A stretch of DNA of 64,000 bases, from positions 496,001 to 560,000 of the forward strand of contig CAVXCS010000007.1 of NCBI GenBank assembly GCA_963760375.1. Reading direction: 5' to 3'. Positions 18,373 through 26,805 of this stretch are shown here, one piece after another. The DNA comes from Pelagihabitans sp963760375 (GTDB lineage Bacteria > Bacteroidota > Bacteroidia > Flavobacteriales > Flavobacteriaceae). Made by a program: the position numbers and the translations under genes. How positions within the stretch are numbered: position 1 is the first letter of the stretch; every line of letters begins with the position of its first letter. The notes beneath the pieces were generated by a model. It was given only the letters and a program-made list of their open reading frames with translations, was not told the origin of the DNA and searched no databases.

Positions 18373-18990
18373 TTATTGTGATGTGGTTTTGACCTCAAGG
18401 GATTTAAAATATTGGCGAAGTTGTGCCATAAAACGATATTTTCTTGCTGCAGGTGCAGTTTCTACCATCAAGGTCCTGATTCCGATATAGGCACTCATCA
18501 AATAGATGGCCACGCCTTCGGCATCAACATGCCTGTCGATATGGCCATTAAATTTTCCTCTTTGTATGGCAGAGACCAGATTCACTTCCCAAACCTTCAG
18601 GATTTCATTAAGGTGTTTCATGATATTTTCATTCCTGCCGTTGAACTCGTTCATGAAGTTGCTGAGCACAAACCCGTAGTCGAGTTCATTATGCACCGCG
18701 GTTTCCAGGGCATCCTCAAAACAATCGGAAATCATGGTCAGGGTTTGGTCATGGCCTTCAATGGGTTGAATGAGCATGCTGTATACCTTTCGCACCAACA
18801 AATTTTCAATTATCTGTATGAAGAAATCTTCTTTGGAATCGAAGTGATAATAGAAGGCACCCTTGGAAAGCGATAACTCTTTCAGGATGTCATCGACACT
18901 GGTATTGTAATAGCCTTTGCTGTAAAAAAGGTGTAAGCCGGTCACTTGCATTTTATGCATGGTGGCCATTCGTTTTAGGTTCTGGTTCAT
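18373..18990 (-). CDS. TetR/AcrR-family transcriptional regulator
   Basis: A 205-residue regulator. The N-terminal DNA-binding domain is clear: FYSKGYYNTSVDDILKELSL then SKGAFYYHFDSKEDFF (about 23-57), a TetR helix-turn-helix. The C-terminal ligand domain is helical and not assignable to a ligand. The gene follows a PaaE-like reductase gene in the same direction, 224 bases away. Two copies of the paired palindrome (19012-19029 and around 19134-19151) lie in that gap, the nearer 22 bases before the ATG, where an autoregulatory operator would sit. Whether this TetR binds the element is untested. The family usually represses efflux, redox or catabolic genes. Confidence 0.88.
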   Translation of the reverse strand: MNQNLKRMATMHKMQVTGLHLFYSKGYYNTSVDDILKELSLSKGAFYYHFDSKEDFFIQIIENLLVRKVYSMLIQPIEGHDQTLTMISDCFEDALETAVHNELDYGFVLSNFMNEFNGRNENIMKHLNEILKVWEVNLVSAIQRGKFNGHIDRHVDAEGVAIYLMSAYIGIRTLMVETAPAARKYRFMAQLRQYFKSLEVKTTSQ

Positions 18991-19011
18991 GGGACTGGGT
19001 TTTTGGGTAAA

Positions 19012-19151
19012 ACCGACCGATGGGTCTGATAACCATAACTTGAAATCGCTGGTTTTATTGAATGGCCGGTTCGTAAAGTATCGGAATTTCGACCAAATGC
19101 ATAAAAAATATGCATTATACGCTACTGAAGTGCCGTACCAAACCGGTCGGT
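19012..19151. repeat. Palindrome pair 1 (between tetR and the PaaE-like gene)
   Basis: The left site at 19012-19029 reads ACCGACC-GATG-GGTCTGA. The right site keeps the outer half GGTCGGT at 19145-19151, while its inner half is degenerate (GTACC at 19135-19139). The centres are about 122 bases apart. The outer halves extend to AAACCGACC on the left and GGTCGGTTTG on the right, an inverted arrangement shared with the other three pairs. The sequence between them resembles none of the other interiors. Confidence 0.65.
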
Positions 19152-19214
19152 TTGTATGGTTCTTATCGCAAACTGCGGTATGGGGATCAGATCAGCTTGC
19201 CAGCAGGGCAATTC

Positions 19215-20264
19215 CTAGACATCATCGTAGTCTATCTTTAAGACCGCGGTCAGGGGATGCGCCTGGCAAGTGAGGATCAAGCCATCTGCGATTTCCCCAT
19301 CGGTCAGGATCTGGTTTTTGACCATCTCGGCCTTGCCTTCCACGATTCTGGCGATGCAACTGCTGCATACCCCGCCTTGGCAAGAATAGGGCGCGTCGAT
19401 ATTTTCCTTTAAGACCGCATCCAACACCCGTACATTCTTGTTCATGGTGAGCTTGAATTCCTCATCGTCTAGGGTAACGATCAGTTGGGTCTGACCATCG
19501 GCCTTAAGCGGTAGCTCATCCAAAATTTCGGTACTGGTGAACAGTTCAAAATGTATTTTTGATTCAGGGATATCGTCTTCGAGCAAAGTTTCCTTTACCA
19601 AGTTGATCATGGCTTCGGGGCCGCAGAGATAGAAGTCGTCAAAAGTCGTTTTTTGGTGCTTGTTCATCAACACATAATTGACCGTGGAAACGTCTATGCG
19701 GCCGAAAAGGGAATCGTCTTCCTTGGATTGGCTGTTGATGAAATAAATAAAAAACCTATTGGTATAATCTAATTGTAATTTAACCAGATCCGTATAGAAC
19801 ATGGTTTCTTCATACGACTTGTTTCCATAAACGAGCACAAACTGATTTTTGGGATGGGCTTCCAAAACCGATTTCACAATGCTCATGATCGGGGTAATGC
19901 CACTTCCAGCAGCGAAAGCCACTATATTTTTGGGGCTGTTGGTAGCCTTGAATATGAAGCGGCCTTCCGGGGGCATTACCTCCAAAACATCTCCTACGGC
20001 CAGTTTGTTGTGGGCATAATCGGAAAACCCACCCTTGTCCACCTTCTTTACGCCAATGGTGATGTCCTCGTTCTTGGGGGACGAACTGATCGAATAGGCC
20101 CTGCGAAGTTCTTTCCCCTTGATCTCTTTTTTGATGGTGATGTACTGACCCGGGGTAAAGGCAAAGGTCTGTATCAGCTCTTTGGGGATCGAGAGGGTAA
20201 TCGCCACCGAACTCGGCGTCAGCGTTCGAATGCGTTTAACCTTTAAAGGATAAAAAGTGGCCAT
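19215..20264 (-). CDS. PaaE-like flavin/2Fe-2S oxidoreductase (ferredoxin reductase type)
   Basis: From the ATG at 20264 this is 349 residues (a TTG two codons upstream is less likely). Numbering from that TTG: FAD-binding RRAYSISSSP at 56-65, the NAD(P)-binding segment AAGSGITPIMS at 120-130, CGPEAM at 216-221, and a C-terminal plant-type 2Fe-2S domain with Cys297, Cys302, Cys305 and Cys335. This is the arrangement of PaaE, which passes electrons from NADPH to the phenylacetyl-CoA epoxidase. No paaABC genes are nearby, so here it may serve another oxygenase or a desaturase. A TetR gene follows on the same strand. Confidence 0.88.
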   Translation of the reverse strand: MATFYPLKVKRIRTLTPSSVAITLSIPKELIQTFAFTPGQYITIKKEIKGKELRRAYSISSSPKNEDITIGVKKVDKGGFSDYAHNKLAVGDVLEVMPPEGRFIFKATNSPKNIVAFAAGSGITPIMSIVKSVLEAHPKNQFVLVYGNKSYEETMFYTDLVKLQLDYTNRFFIYFINSQSKEDDSLFGRIDVSTVNYVLMNKHQKTTFDDFYLCGPEAMINLVKETLLEDDIPESKIHFELFTSTEILDELPLKADGQTQLIVTLDDEEFKLTMNKNVRVLDAVLKENIDAPYSCQGGVCSSCIARIVEGKAEMVKNQILTDGEIADGLILTCQAHPLTAVLKIDYDDV

Positions 20265-20395
20265 GATCAAAATTTTGCTGCAAAACTAAGCATTGGATTG
20301 TCGATTTGAAACCAGATGTGAAAAAAAAACCCCGCCGACATGTAACTTATCATTAATTTTAAATACTAACGAACCGAACAAAATTCCCTACCCTT

Positions 20396-21865
20396 ATGTT
20401 CAAACATTTTGTGGCCCTGCAATGGAAATCTTTCTTCCGTTCTTCCTCAATAGGAAAAAGTTTGGCCGTTAAGCTGCTCATGGGCTTTTTCGGGCTTTAT
20501 ATTCTTGGCTCCCTGGCATTGTCGGGCGCCGGACTTTATTTTATCCTTGAAAAAACCATGCCTGGGGCAGATCCGCTGATGGTGGTCTCCCAGTATATGG
20601 TGTATTGGATCTTGGCCGAACTCTTTCTGCGCTATTTCATGCAGAAACTTCCGGTGATGGACATTAAACCCTTTTTGACCCTTCCCATCAAGAAAAGCAG
20701 TATTACCCACTATATCCTGATTCGCTCCGGATTGTCATTTTATAATTTCTTGACCCTTTTCTTCTTTGTTCCGTTTGCGATGGTCTTGATCATTAAAGAT
20801 TATCCCGTAATGCCCGTGTTGCTATGGCTGCTCGCAATCATTGGCATTGTATTGGCGGTAAATTACATCAACTTTATCATCAACAAGAGCGACAAGGCGC
20901 TTGTAATCTTAGGGACGCTCATTTTGGCGCTGTATGCCATCGATTATTTCGGGCTTTTCCCGATCACGGTCTTTTTGGGCAACATTTTCTATGCACTCTA
21001 TGAACAACCGGTTATTTCATTCGTTCCCTTGGCCATTGGGCTCGCCACCTACCTCATCAACTACCGTTTTTTGAGAGTTAGGATATTTCTGGATGCCTCT
21101 TTAAAGCAAAAGACCCAGGAAGCGGTGACCTCCGACTTGGCGTGGACCAAGCGTTTGGGTGATATTGCACCGTTCGTTCAACTTGATCTGAAGTTGATCT
21201 GGCGCAACAAGCGCACCAAAATGCAGGTTTTCATATCCTTGGCCATGATTCTTTACGGATTGATCTTTTATGGCACGGGCACTTATGGGCCCACCTCCTC
21301 CATCTTTGTTTTTGTGGGCATTTTTATGACCGGAATGTTCCTTTCCAACTTTGGGCAGTTTATCCCAGCCTGGGACAGTGAGTATTATAGTATGATGATG
21401 TCCCAAAACATTCCCTTAAAAAAATACCTCGAATCGAAAGTGGCGCTCATTTCCTTGAGTATTGTGGTGATGTTCCTGCTATCCATCCCCTATGTGTATT
21501 TTGGCTGGAAGGCCCTGGCCATTAATTTCGCCTGTGCCGTATATAATTTTGGGGTTAATATTCCGGTCATTCTTTTCTTTGGTTCTTTCAACAGGAAAAG
21601 GATCGACCTCACCAAAAGCGCCTTGGGCAACATGCAAGGCACCAGTGCTACGCAGTTTCTGGTACTTTTGCCCTTAATGGTCGTCCCATGTCTGATCTAT
21701 TTTCTATTAAAAACCTTTATATCCTTCGAATTGGCCATTGGGGTACTCTGTTCCCTTGGGCTGGTTGGCATCGCCCTTAGGAAACCTTTGATGGATTTGG
21801 TAATAGCGGCCTACCGAAAAAAGAAATATGCCATGGTCGCTGGCTTTAAGGAAAAAAACAGCTAA
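20396..21865 (+). CDS. DUF5687-type ABC transporter permease
   Basis: A 489-residue protein with about ten to twelve membrane helices and a cytoplasmic stretch near the middle (LDASLKQKTQEAVTSDLAW). The N-terminus (MFKHFVALQWKSFFRSSSIGKSLAVK) is the membrane-entry region typical of the DUF5687 family, which resembles ABC-2 permeases. The ABC ATPase gene begins 13 bases after its stop, so the two form a transporter or membrane-remodelling pair. The substrate is unknown; there is no periplasmic binding protein. Confidence 0.82.
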   Translation: MFKHFVALQWKSFFRSSSIGKSLAVKLLMGFFGLYILGSLALSGAGLYFILEKTMPGADPLMVVSQYMVYWILAELFLRYFMQKLPVMDIKPFLTLPIKKSSITHYILIRSGLSFYNFLTLFFFVPFAMVLIIKDYPVMPVLLWLLAIIGIVLAVNYINFIINKSDKALVILGTLILALYAIDYFGLFPITVFLGNIFYALYEQPVISFVPLAIGLATYLINYRFLRVRIFLDASLKQKTQEAVTSDLAWTKRLGDIAPFVQLDLKLIWRNKRTKMQVFISLAMILYGLIFYGTGTYGPTSSIFVFVGIFMTGMFLSNFGQFIPAWDSEYYSMMMSQNIPLKKYLESKVALISLSIVVMFLLSIPYVYFGWKALAINFACAVYNFGVNIPVILFFGSFNRKRIDLTKSALGNMQGTSATQFLVLLPLMVVPCLIYFLLKTFISFELAIGVLCSLGLVGIALRKPLMDLVIAAYRKKKYAMVAGFKEKNS

Positions 21866-21878
21866 ACGTTCAAATCAT

Positions 21879-22601
21879 ATGATCATCACGAAAAACCTCA
21901 CGAAAAAATACGGCAACCAAACCGTACTGAATATAGAAAGCTTGGAAATACCCAAGGGACAGAGTTTTGGCCTGGTCGGCAACAACGGGGCGGGGAAGAC
22001 CACCTACTTCAGCCTATTGCTCGATTTGATCCAGCCCAGTACGGGCAATATAACCAACAACGAGGTGCAAGTGAATACCAGTGAAGCCTGGAAACCTTTT
22101 ACATCGGCCTTCATCGATGAATCTTTTTTGATCGGCTATTTGACCCCGGAAGAGTATTTTTATTTTATCGGGGAACTCAGGGGGGCAAACAAAGCCGATG
22201 TTGATGGCCTTCTGGCCGGATTTGAAGATTTCTTCCACGGGGAAATCCTAGGGCAAAAAAAATTCCTGAGGGACCTATCCAAAGGGAACCAGAAGAAAGC
22301 GGGCATCGTCGGGGCCTTTATCGGGAATCCCGAGGTGGTGATCTTGGACGAACCATTCGCCAACCTGGATCCGACCACCCAGATCAGATTAAAGACCATC
22401 ATAAAAGACCTGGCCAATAAACAAGGGGTCACCATCTTGATTTCGAGCCATGATCTGATTCATGTGACGGAAGTCAGTGAGCGTATCGTTGTGCTCAACA
22501 AAGGTGAAATCGTCAAAGACATCAAGACTTCCAAGGAAACCTTAAAGGAACTCGAAAGCTTTTTTGCCGGTCGCAACACGGTTGAGCGGGAAATAGCCTG
22601 A
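21879..22601 (+). CDS. ABC transporter ATP-binding protein
   Basis: From ATG 21879 the protein has 240 residues (an upstream in-frame start would overlap the permease gene). Walker A GNNGAGKTT is at 34-42; the signature-like LSKGNQKKAGI and Walker B VVILDEPFANLDP follow, then the switch His in SSHD. It is the ABC-2/NatA style nucleotide-binding subunit and should power the DUF5687 permease encoded just before it. The signature reads LSKGN rather than LSGGQ, a common variant in this subgroup. Confidence 0.93.
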   Translation: MIITKNLTKKYGNQTVLNIESLEIPKGQSFGLVGNNGAGKTTYFSLLLDLIQPSTGNITNNEVQVNTSEAWKPFTSAFIDESFLIGYLTPEEYFYFIGELRGANKADVDGLLAGFEDFFHGEILGQKKFLRDLSKGNQKKAGIVGAFIGNPEVVILDEPFANLDPTTQIRLKTIIKDLANKQGVTILISSHDLIHVTEVSERIVVLNKGEIVKDIKTSKETLKELESFFAGRNTVEREIA

Positions 22602-23062
22602 TGCGCCACCCGCCACAAACTCTTTTTCAGGGGTTCGGTTGAGGTTCAATACTATTTTGGGAAAATCTCCGGCAATCCCAGGAAACCGACTGATCGGTCT
22701 AAATGGATCAACGGCCAACGGGGTACAACCCCTTTGTCGACCCGACCTATAGTTCCAAAATGCGGATAAGGGGCATAAATGACCCAATCATAATGCGATT
22801 TTAGCACGAATTAGACCATCCGGTCGGTTCCCGAGCGGGGAAAGTTTGGGAAATAATCGATCATTTTTCGCATAACGGGATAACTTGCGCAGCAAACATT
22901 TGCGTACCGATCATTTTAAGATTAAGATTTCCATTCCATTTTTGATCTAAAGGCACCCTGAAGTCGGGATTTAAAATCACTCGGTAAAATTTTGCATTTT
23001 GTCGATGAAGTGCATAATAATTTGGATGTTTTTTAGTTTAGCATATACGTATACACCATATT
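22602..23062. other. 461-base intergenic region upstream of sprE
   Basis: No supportable reading frame. It holds palindrome pair 2 (22685-22828). The 230 bases before sprE are AT-rich and contain no exact TAnnTTTG; the nearest candidate is TAATTTG near 23021, one base short of consensus, so the sprE promoter is not resolved. Confidence 0.5.
22685..22828. repeat. Palindrome pair 2 (between the ABC ATPase gene and sprE)
   Basis: The left site at 22685-22702 is ACCGACT-GATC-GGTCTAA. The right site at 22811-22828 is TTAGACC-ATCC-GGTCGGT. The centres are 126 bases apart. The two sites are inverted copies of each other (GGTCTAA facing TTAGACC inside, ACCGAC facing GTCGGT outside). The pair begins 83 bases after the ABC ATPase stop and ends 234 bases before sprE. 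Confidence 0.75.
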
Positions 23063-25624
23063 TTGAAGCTTCAATTTAAATTTATTCTCGGCATTGTTAT
23101 TGGGGGGCTCCTATTTACTGCTTGTTCGACCAAGAAGGATGCTTTTCTCAACCGCAACTTCCATGCATTGAATACCAAGTACAACGTACTTTACAATGGC
23201 AACAATGCCTTCGAGGAAGGCCGTGAGGTGCTCAATGAGACTTACAGGGACGATTACTGGGAAATACTACCGGTGGAACGCTTGAAGGTGACCGATGAAA
23301 TCAAACTCGATTCGGAAGACAACAACCCCAGTTTTGTCATCGCTGAGGAAAAAGCCACCAAGGCCATTCAGAAGCACAGTATGGACATCAAGGATGAGGA
23401 GCGCAATCCCCAAACCGACGAGGCCTTCCTATTGCTTGGTAAATCGCGCTACTTCGATCAGCGGTATATTCCCGCCTTGGAAGCGTTCAACTATGTCATC
23501 AAGAAATACACCTATAGCGATAAGTTGAACGAGGCCCACATTTGGCGGGAAAAAGTGAACATCCGACTGGAAAACGAGGAACTCGCCATCAAAAACTTGA
23601 AGCGGTTGATGAAGTATGAACAGCTGAAAGACCAGGAATACGCCGATGCACGTGCGATGATGGCCCAGGCTTATATCAATCTCCAGGTCATCGATACCGC
23701 CTTGCAACAACTCAAGATCGCCTCGTATTACACCAAAAAAAATCCTGAGAAAGGCAGGTACTACTATATCATTGGACAATTGTACAACCAATTGGGCTAT
23801 AAAGACAGTGCCAACTACGCCTTCGACAAGGTGATTGAACTCAAGCGTAAGTCTCCACGGGTACACATGATCAATGCCGAAATCGAAAAAATACGGAATG
23901 CCGAAATCACCTCTGAGAATGAGGCAGCGATGTTGGAGCACTTGACCGATTTGGAGAAAAATCGAGAAAACCGACCATTTTTGGACAAAGTATATCGGCA
24001 GATCGCAGAATACCATTTGACGAGGAAATCCGATAGCCTGGCATTGCTGTACTTCAACAGATCGCTTCGAGCGACCAACAATGAGCCCAAGTTGAATGCC
24101 CTGAACTATGAGAATTTGGGGGAATGGAACTTCGGTCAAAACCAATATAAAACCGCAGGGGCCTATTACGATAGTGTTTTGAGCAATTTGCCGGAAAACA
24201 GCAAAAAGTTCAGGAACATCAAAAAGAAACTCGACAATCTCGAAGACGTGATCGCTTATGAAAATGTGGTGCAGCACGCCGATAGTGTCATTTCTCTTTT
24301 CAAAATGACCAAAGCCCAGCGGGAAACCTATTTTGGCGATTATATCGCAGGGCTGAAAAAGGCCGCGGAGGAAGAGGCAAAAAAGGATCAAGAGCGTCAG
24401 AGTGCGGGCTTTGCTGCTTTTGGGGAAACCAAAGGGGGCAAGGAAAACAAGGGCAAGTTTTATTTTTACAACATCACCAGTCTGGGCTATGGCCAAAACG
24501 ATTTCAAGCAAAAATGGGGAAACCGCACCTTGGAAGATGACTGGCGATGGAGCAATAAGACCAAAGTGTCGGTATCGGAAGACGATGATGGGGCCATCGT
24601 ACAAAACAAGGGCAATTCACCGGATGCTGCGCCAAGTGAGGATGAACAATATTCGCTCGATTATTATTTGAATAGGATTCCTACAGACGTCGCAGTTATC
24701 GACAGCCTGAATGCAGAGCGAAATTTTGCCAACTACCAACTTGGGCTCATCTATAAGGAAAAATTTAAGGAAAATCTTTTGGCAGCGGGTAAATTGGAAG
24801 ACGTGCTCCGATCGAATCCTGAGGAAAGACTGGTGCTTCCCACGAAGTACAACCTATATAAGATCTATGAGGAAGAGGGCAGTCCTTTGATGGCATCCAT
24901 GAAGGAAAACATATTACAGAACCATGGCGATTCGCGATATGCCGAAATCCTCCTGAACCCACAAGCGGTTCTGGCCTATAACGATGATAGTCCCGATAGT
25001 CGCTATGCCGCACTATACAAACTTTATGAAAACCAGGAATTTCTAAAGACCATTACGGGGGCCGAGGAAAATATCGCCAAATATACAGGCGACCCCATGG
25101 TACCCAAATTTGAAATGTTGAAGGCCAATGCAATAGGACGCCTACAGGGGTTTGAAGCCTTCAAGGAAGCCTTGAACTATGTGGCATTGACCTACCCCAA
25201 TAGTCCGGAAGGCAAAAAAACGGAACAAATCGTGGCCGAGCAACTCCCCAAACTTGAACCCAAGGTATTTACGCCGGAAGAGGGCGCCCCTGCAAGCGGA
25301 AATTGGAAAGTGGTTTTTCCATTCAAAAGAAGCAACAACGACCAAGCTTTGCGGTTGATGGAACTATTGGAGAAATCGATCAAAGACCTTAAATATAAAA
25401 ACACCGTTTCCAAGGATATTTACAACTTGGAAGATCAGTTTGTCATTGTTCACGGGTTCAAATCGAAGGAGTATGCCCTGGGCTATGCGGAATTGTTGAA
25501 AATTAACAAGGATTATAGGGTTAAGAATGAGAATTTCGTAATTTTATCTTCCAACTATAAAATTATTCAAGTTCACAAAAACCTACAAGATTACAAGCGT
25601 GAAATTTTAACCCCAAAACCATAA
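23063..25624 (+). CDS. sprE: Type IX secretion/gliding TPR lipoprotein SprE (PorW)
   Basis: An 853-residue lipoprotein. A signal peptide ends in the lipobox LFTAC at about residues 17-21. FLNRNFHALNTKYNVLYNGNNAFEEG is the conserved start of SprE/PorW, and helical TPR-like repeats follow through the first 400 residues. A Lys/Glu-rich linker lies near 430-460, and the C-terminus ends in a short beta-rich domain. SprE is a periplasmic part of the type IX secretion system needed for gliding and for export of adhesins. The start is a TTG at 23063, with no ATG giving the signal peptide. Bactofilin follows 3 bases after its stop, so envelope and ATP synthase genes are closely linked here. Confidence 0.9.
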   Translation: MKLQFKFILGIVIGGLLFTACSTKKDAFLNRNFHALNTKYNVLYNGNNAFEEGREVLNETYRDDYWEILPVERLKVTDEIKLDSEDNNPSFVIAEEKATKAIQKHSMDIKDEERNPQTDEAFLLLGKSRYFDQRYIPALEAFNYVIKKYTYSDKLNEAHIWREKVNIRLENEELAIKNLKRLMKYEQLKDQEYADARAMMAQAYINLQVIDTALQQLKIASYYTKKNPEKGRYYYIIGQLYNQLGYKDSANYAFDKVIELKRKSPRVHMINAEIEKIRNAEITSENEAAMLEHLTDLEKNRENRPFLDKVYRQIAEYHLTRKSDSLALLYFNRSLRATNNEPKLNALNYENLGEWNFGQNQYKTAGAYYDSVLSNLPENSKKFRNIKKKLDNLEDVIAYENVVQHADSVISLFKMTKAQRETYFGDYIAGLKKAAEEEAKKDQERQSAGFAAFGETKGGKENKGKFYFYNITSLGYGQNDFKQKWGNRTLEDDWRWSNKTKVSVSEDDDGAIVQNKGNSPDAAPSEDEQYSLDYYLNRIPTDVAVIDSLNAERNFANYQLGLIYKEKFKENLLAAGKLEDVLRSNPEERLVLPTKYNLYKIYEEEGSPLMASMKENILQNHGDSRYAEILLNPQAVLAYNDDSPDSRYAALYKLYENQEFLKTITGAEENIAKYTGDPMVPKFEMLKANAIGRLQGFEAFKEALNYVALTYPNSPEGKKTEQIVAEQLPKLEPKVFTPEEGAPASGNWKVVFPFKRSNNDQALRLMELLEKSIKDLKYKNTVSKDIYNLEDQFVIVHGFKSKEYALGYAELLKINKDYRVKNENFVILSSNYKIIQVHKNLQDYKREILTPKP

Positions 25625-25627
25625 CAA

Positions 25628-26101
25628 ATGTTTTCAGATAACAAGAGACCTATGACAGAAATCGGCGGACAACCCAACAGAATTGAAAAAAACACCAAAA
25701 TTAAGGGTGATATCGTTTCCGAGGCAGATTTTCGGATCGACGGAAAATTGGATGGTAATGTGAAGACCTCCGGCAAGGTGGTCATTGGCAAGGATGGCTA
25801 TATCCATGGAAAGGTGGAATGCGTCAATGCAGATATCGAAGGAAGCTTTAATGGGGAACTATTGGTTTCAGACCTGCTTTCCCTAAAAGCGTCTGCAGTC
25901 ATAGAGGGCACCGTATCAGTGAGCAAACTGGCCGTGGAGCCCGGAGCTACGTTCAATGCCTCCTGTACCATGAAGGGCAAAGGAGGATCCCTGGGCAGCA
26001 GTAGCCCTGCGGCATCTACTTCCTCGGCATCAAGCACATCCACACAAGGATTTAAATCCTCTGTGGGAAGAAACAGCAATGAACCAGCAAAAGCCTCCTA
26101 A
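25628..26101 (+). CDS. Bactofilin (polymer-forming cytoskeletal protein)
   Basis: A 157-residue bactofilin. A short polar N-terminus is followed by a right-handed beta-helix core with repeats such as NTKIKGDIVSEADFRIDGKLDG and VVIGKDGYIHGKVE (about 20-115), then a Ser/Ala-rich disordered tail. Bactofilins form nucleotide-independent filaments at the inner membrane, scaffolding wall enzymes, chromosome factors or motility proteins. The gene lies 3 bases after sprE, and its last 23 bases overlap the start of atpZ. This fixed order (bactofilin, atpZ, DUF6168, atpB) is common in flavobacteria. Confidence 0.93.
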   Translation: MFSDNKRPMTEIGGQPNRIEKNTKIKGDIVSEADFRIDGKLDGNVKTSGKVVIGKDGYIHGKVECVNADIEGSFNGELLVSDLLSLKASAVIEGTVSVSKLAVEPGATFNASCTMKGKGGSLGSSSPAASTSSASSTSTQGFKSSVGRNSNEPAKAS

Positions 26102-26306
26102 AAAAAGCAGTTTAAAGAATGTTGCAGTGCTCTCGGGCATTGCTTTTGAAATGGGGGCCATCATATTTTTGGCGGCCAAAGGAGGTATTTGGCTCGACGC
26201 ACATTTCCGATCGGAAAAAAAAATCTATACGGCCATGGCCACGCTATTGGGTGTGGCAATTTCTATTTGGGTGGTGTTGCGCCAATTAAAACGAATCAAG
26301 TATTGA
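26079..26306 (+). CDS. AtpZ/AtpI-family ATP synthase-associated protein
   Basis: A 75-residue protein with two membrane helices: SGIAFEMGAIIFLAAKGGIWLD (about 19-40) and a second near 50-67 (AMATLLGVAISIWVVLRQL). The GGIWLD turn is typical of the AtpZ/AtpI group, which helps c-ring assembly or carries divalent cations for the ATP synthase. The ATG lies inside the bactofilin gene (23-base overlap), so translation is probably coupled. Confidence 0.85.
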   Translation: MNQQKPPKKSSLKNVAVLSGIAFEMGAIIFLAAKGGIWLDAHFRSEKKIYTAMATLLGVAISIWVVLRQLKRIKY

Positions 26307-26697
26307 TACTGAACCGCTTCCCCATCATCCAATTTTTCCTGCTTGTAACCATCGCACTGGGGATTACATTTATTGCCCACGTTTTCTTGTTAGAGCACAA
26401 TGGCTATCCGCCTTATGACGATTTGCTGTCGCTCTCCTATATAGTGAATGGTTTGCTGGCCATTGTGATCTACACCCTTCTTTTCATCTTTCGCCATCGA
26501 TTGAAAAGTCAGATCGGCTTTTTGTTCATGGGCGGCAGCTTCCTAAAATTCATCTTTTTTTCTTGCTCTTTTATCCCGTTTACCATGAAGACGGCACCAT
26601 GGATAAATTAGAGTTCGCGGCATTCTTCGTGCCATATGGCATTTGCCTGCTTCTAGAGACCATATTCACGGCCAAAATGCTTCAAAAACTGGACTGA
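26303..26697 (+). pseudogene. DUF6168-type membrane protein, interrupted by a -1 frameshift in a T run
   Basis: The frame from TTG 26303 (overlapping the atpZ stop) gives NRFPIIQFFLLVTIALGI, three helices, then FMGGSFLKFIFF before leaving frame. After the run of seven Ts at 26555-26561, the rest of the family continues in another frame: LLFYPVYHEDGTMDKLEFA, then FFVPYGICLLLETIFTAKM, ending at 26697. One extra T in the run would restore a protein of about 131 residues with four helices. This family sits between atpZ and atpB in flavobacteria and is probably an accessory to Fo assembly. A homopolymer is a typical place for a sequencing deletion, so the gene may be intact in the organism. Confidence 0.75.
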
Positions 26698-26763
26698 AAT
26701 CCAGCGCAAAATGCATCTTGAAATAAACCGCTGAAATGCTTTTTTCTTTTTGGAAGAATAGCT

Positions 26764-26771
26764 TACATTTG
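26764..26771 (+). promoter_or_regulatory. Probable -7 element driving the main atp operon
   Basis: TACATTTG fits TAnnTTTG, 35 bases before the ATG of atpB at 26806. The nearest TTTG (26749-26752) is only 11 bases away, so the -33 box is not standard. It would give atpB onward its own promoter separate from sprE-bactofilin-atpZ. Confidence 0.5.
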
Positions 26772-26805
26772 CACCGATTTTTAAGGACCGATTTTTTTGA
26801 GCGCT

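Noticed and set aside
23429..24604. A 391-codon minus-strand frame inside sprE
   Set aside because: Antisense to a recognised lipoprotein gene; the composition reflects the complementary strand and no domain is visible.
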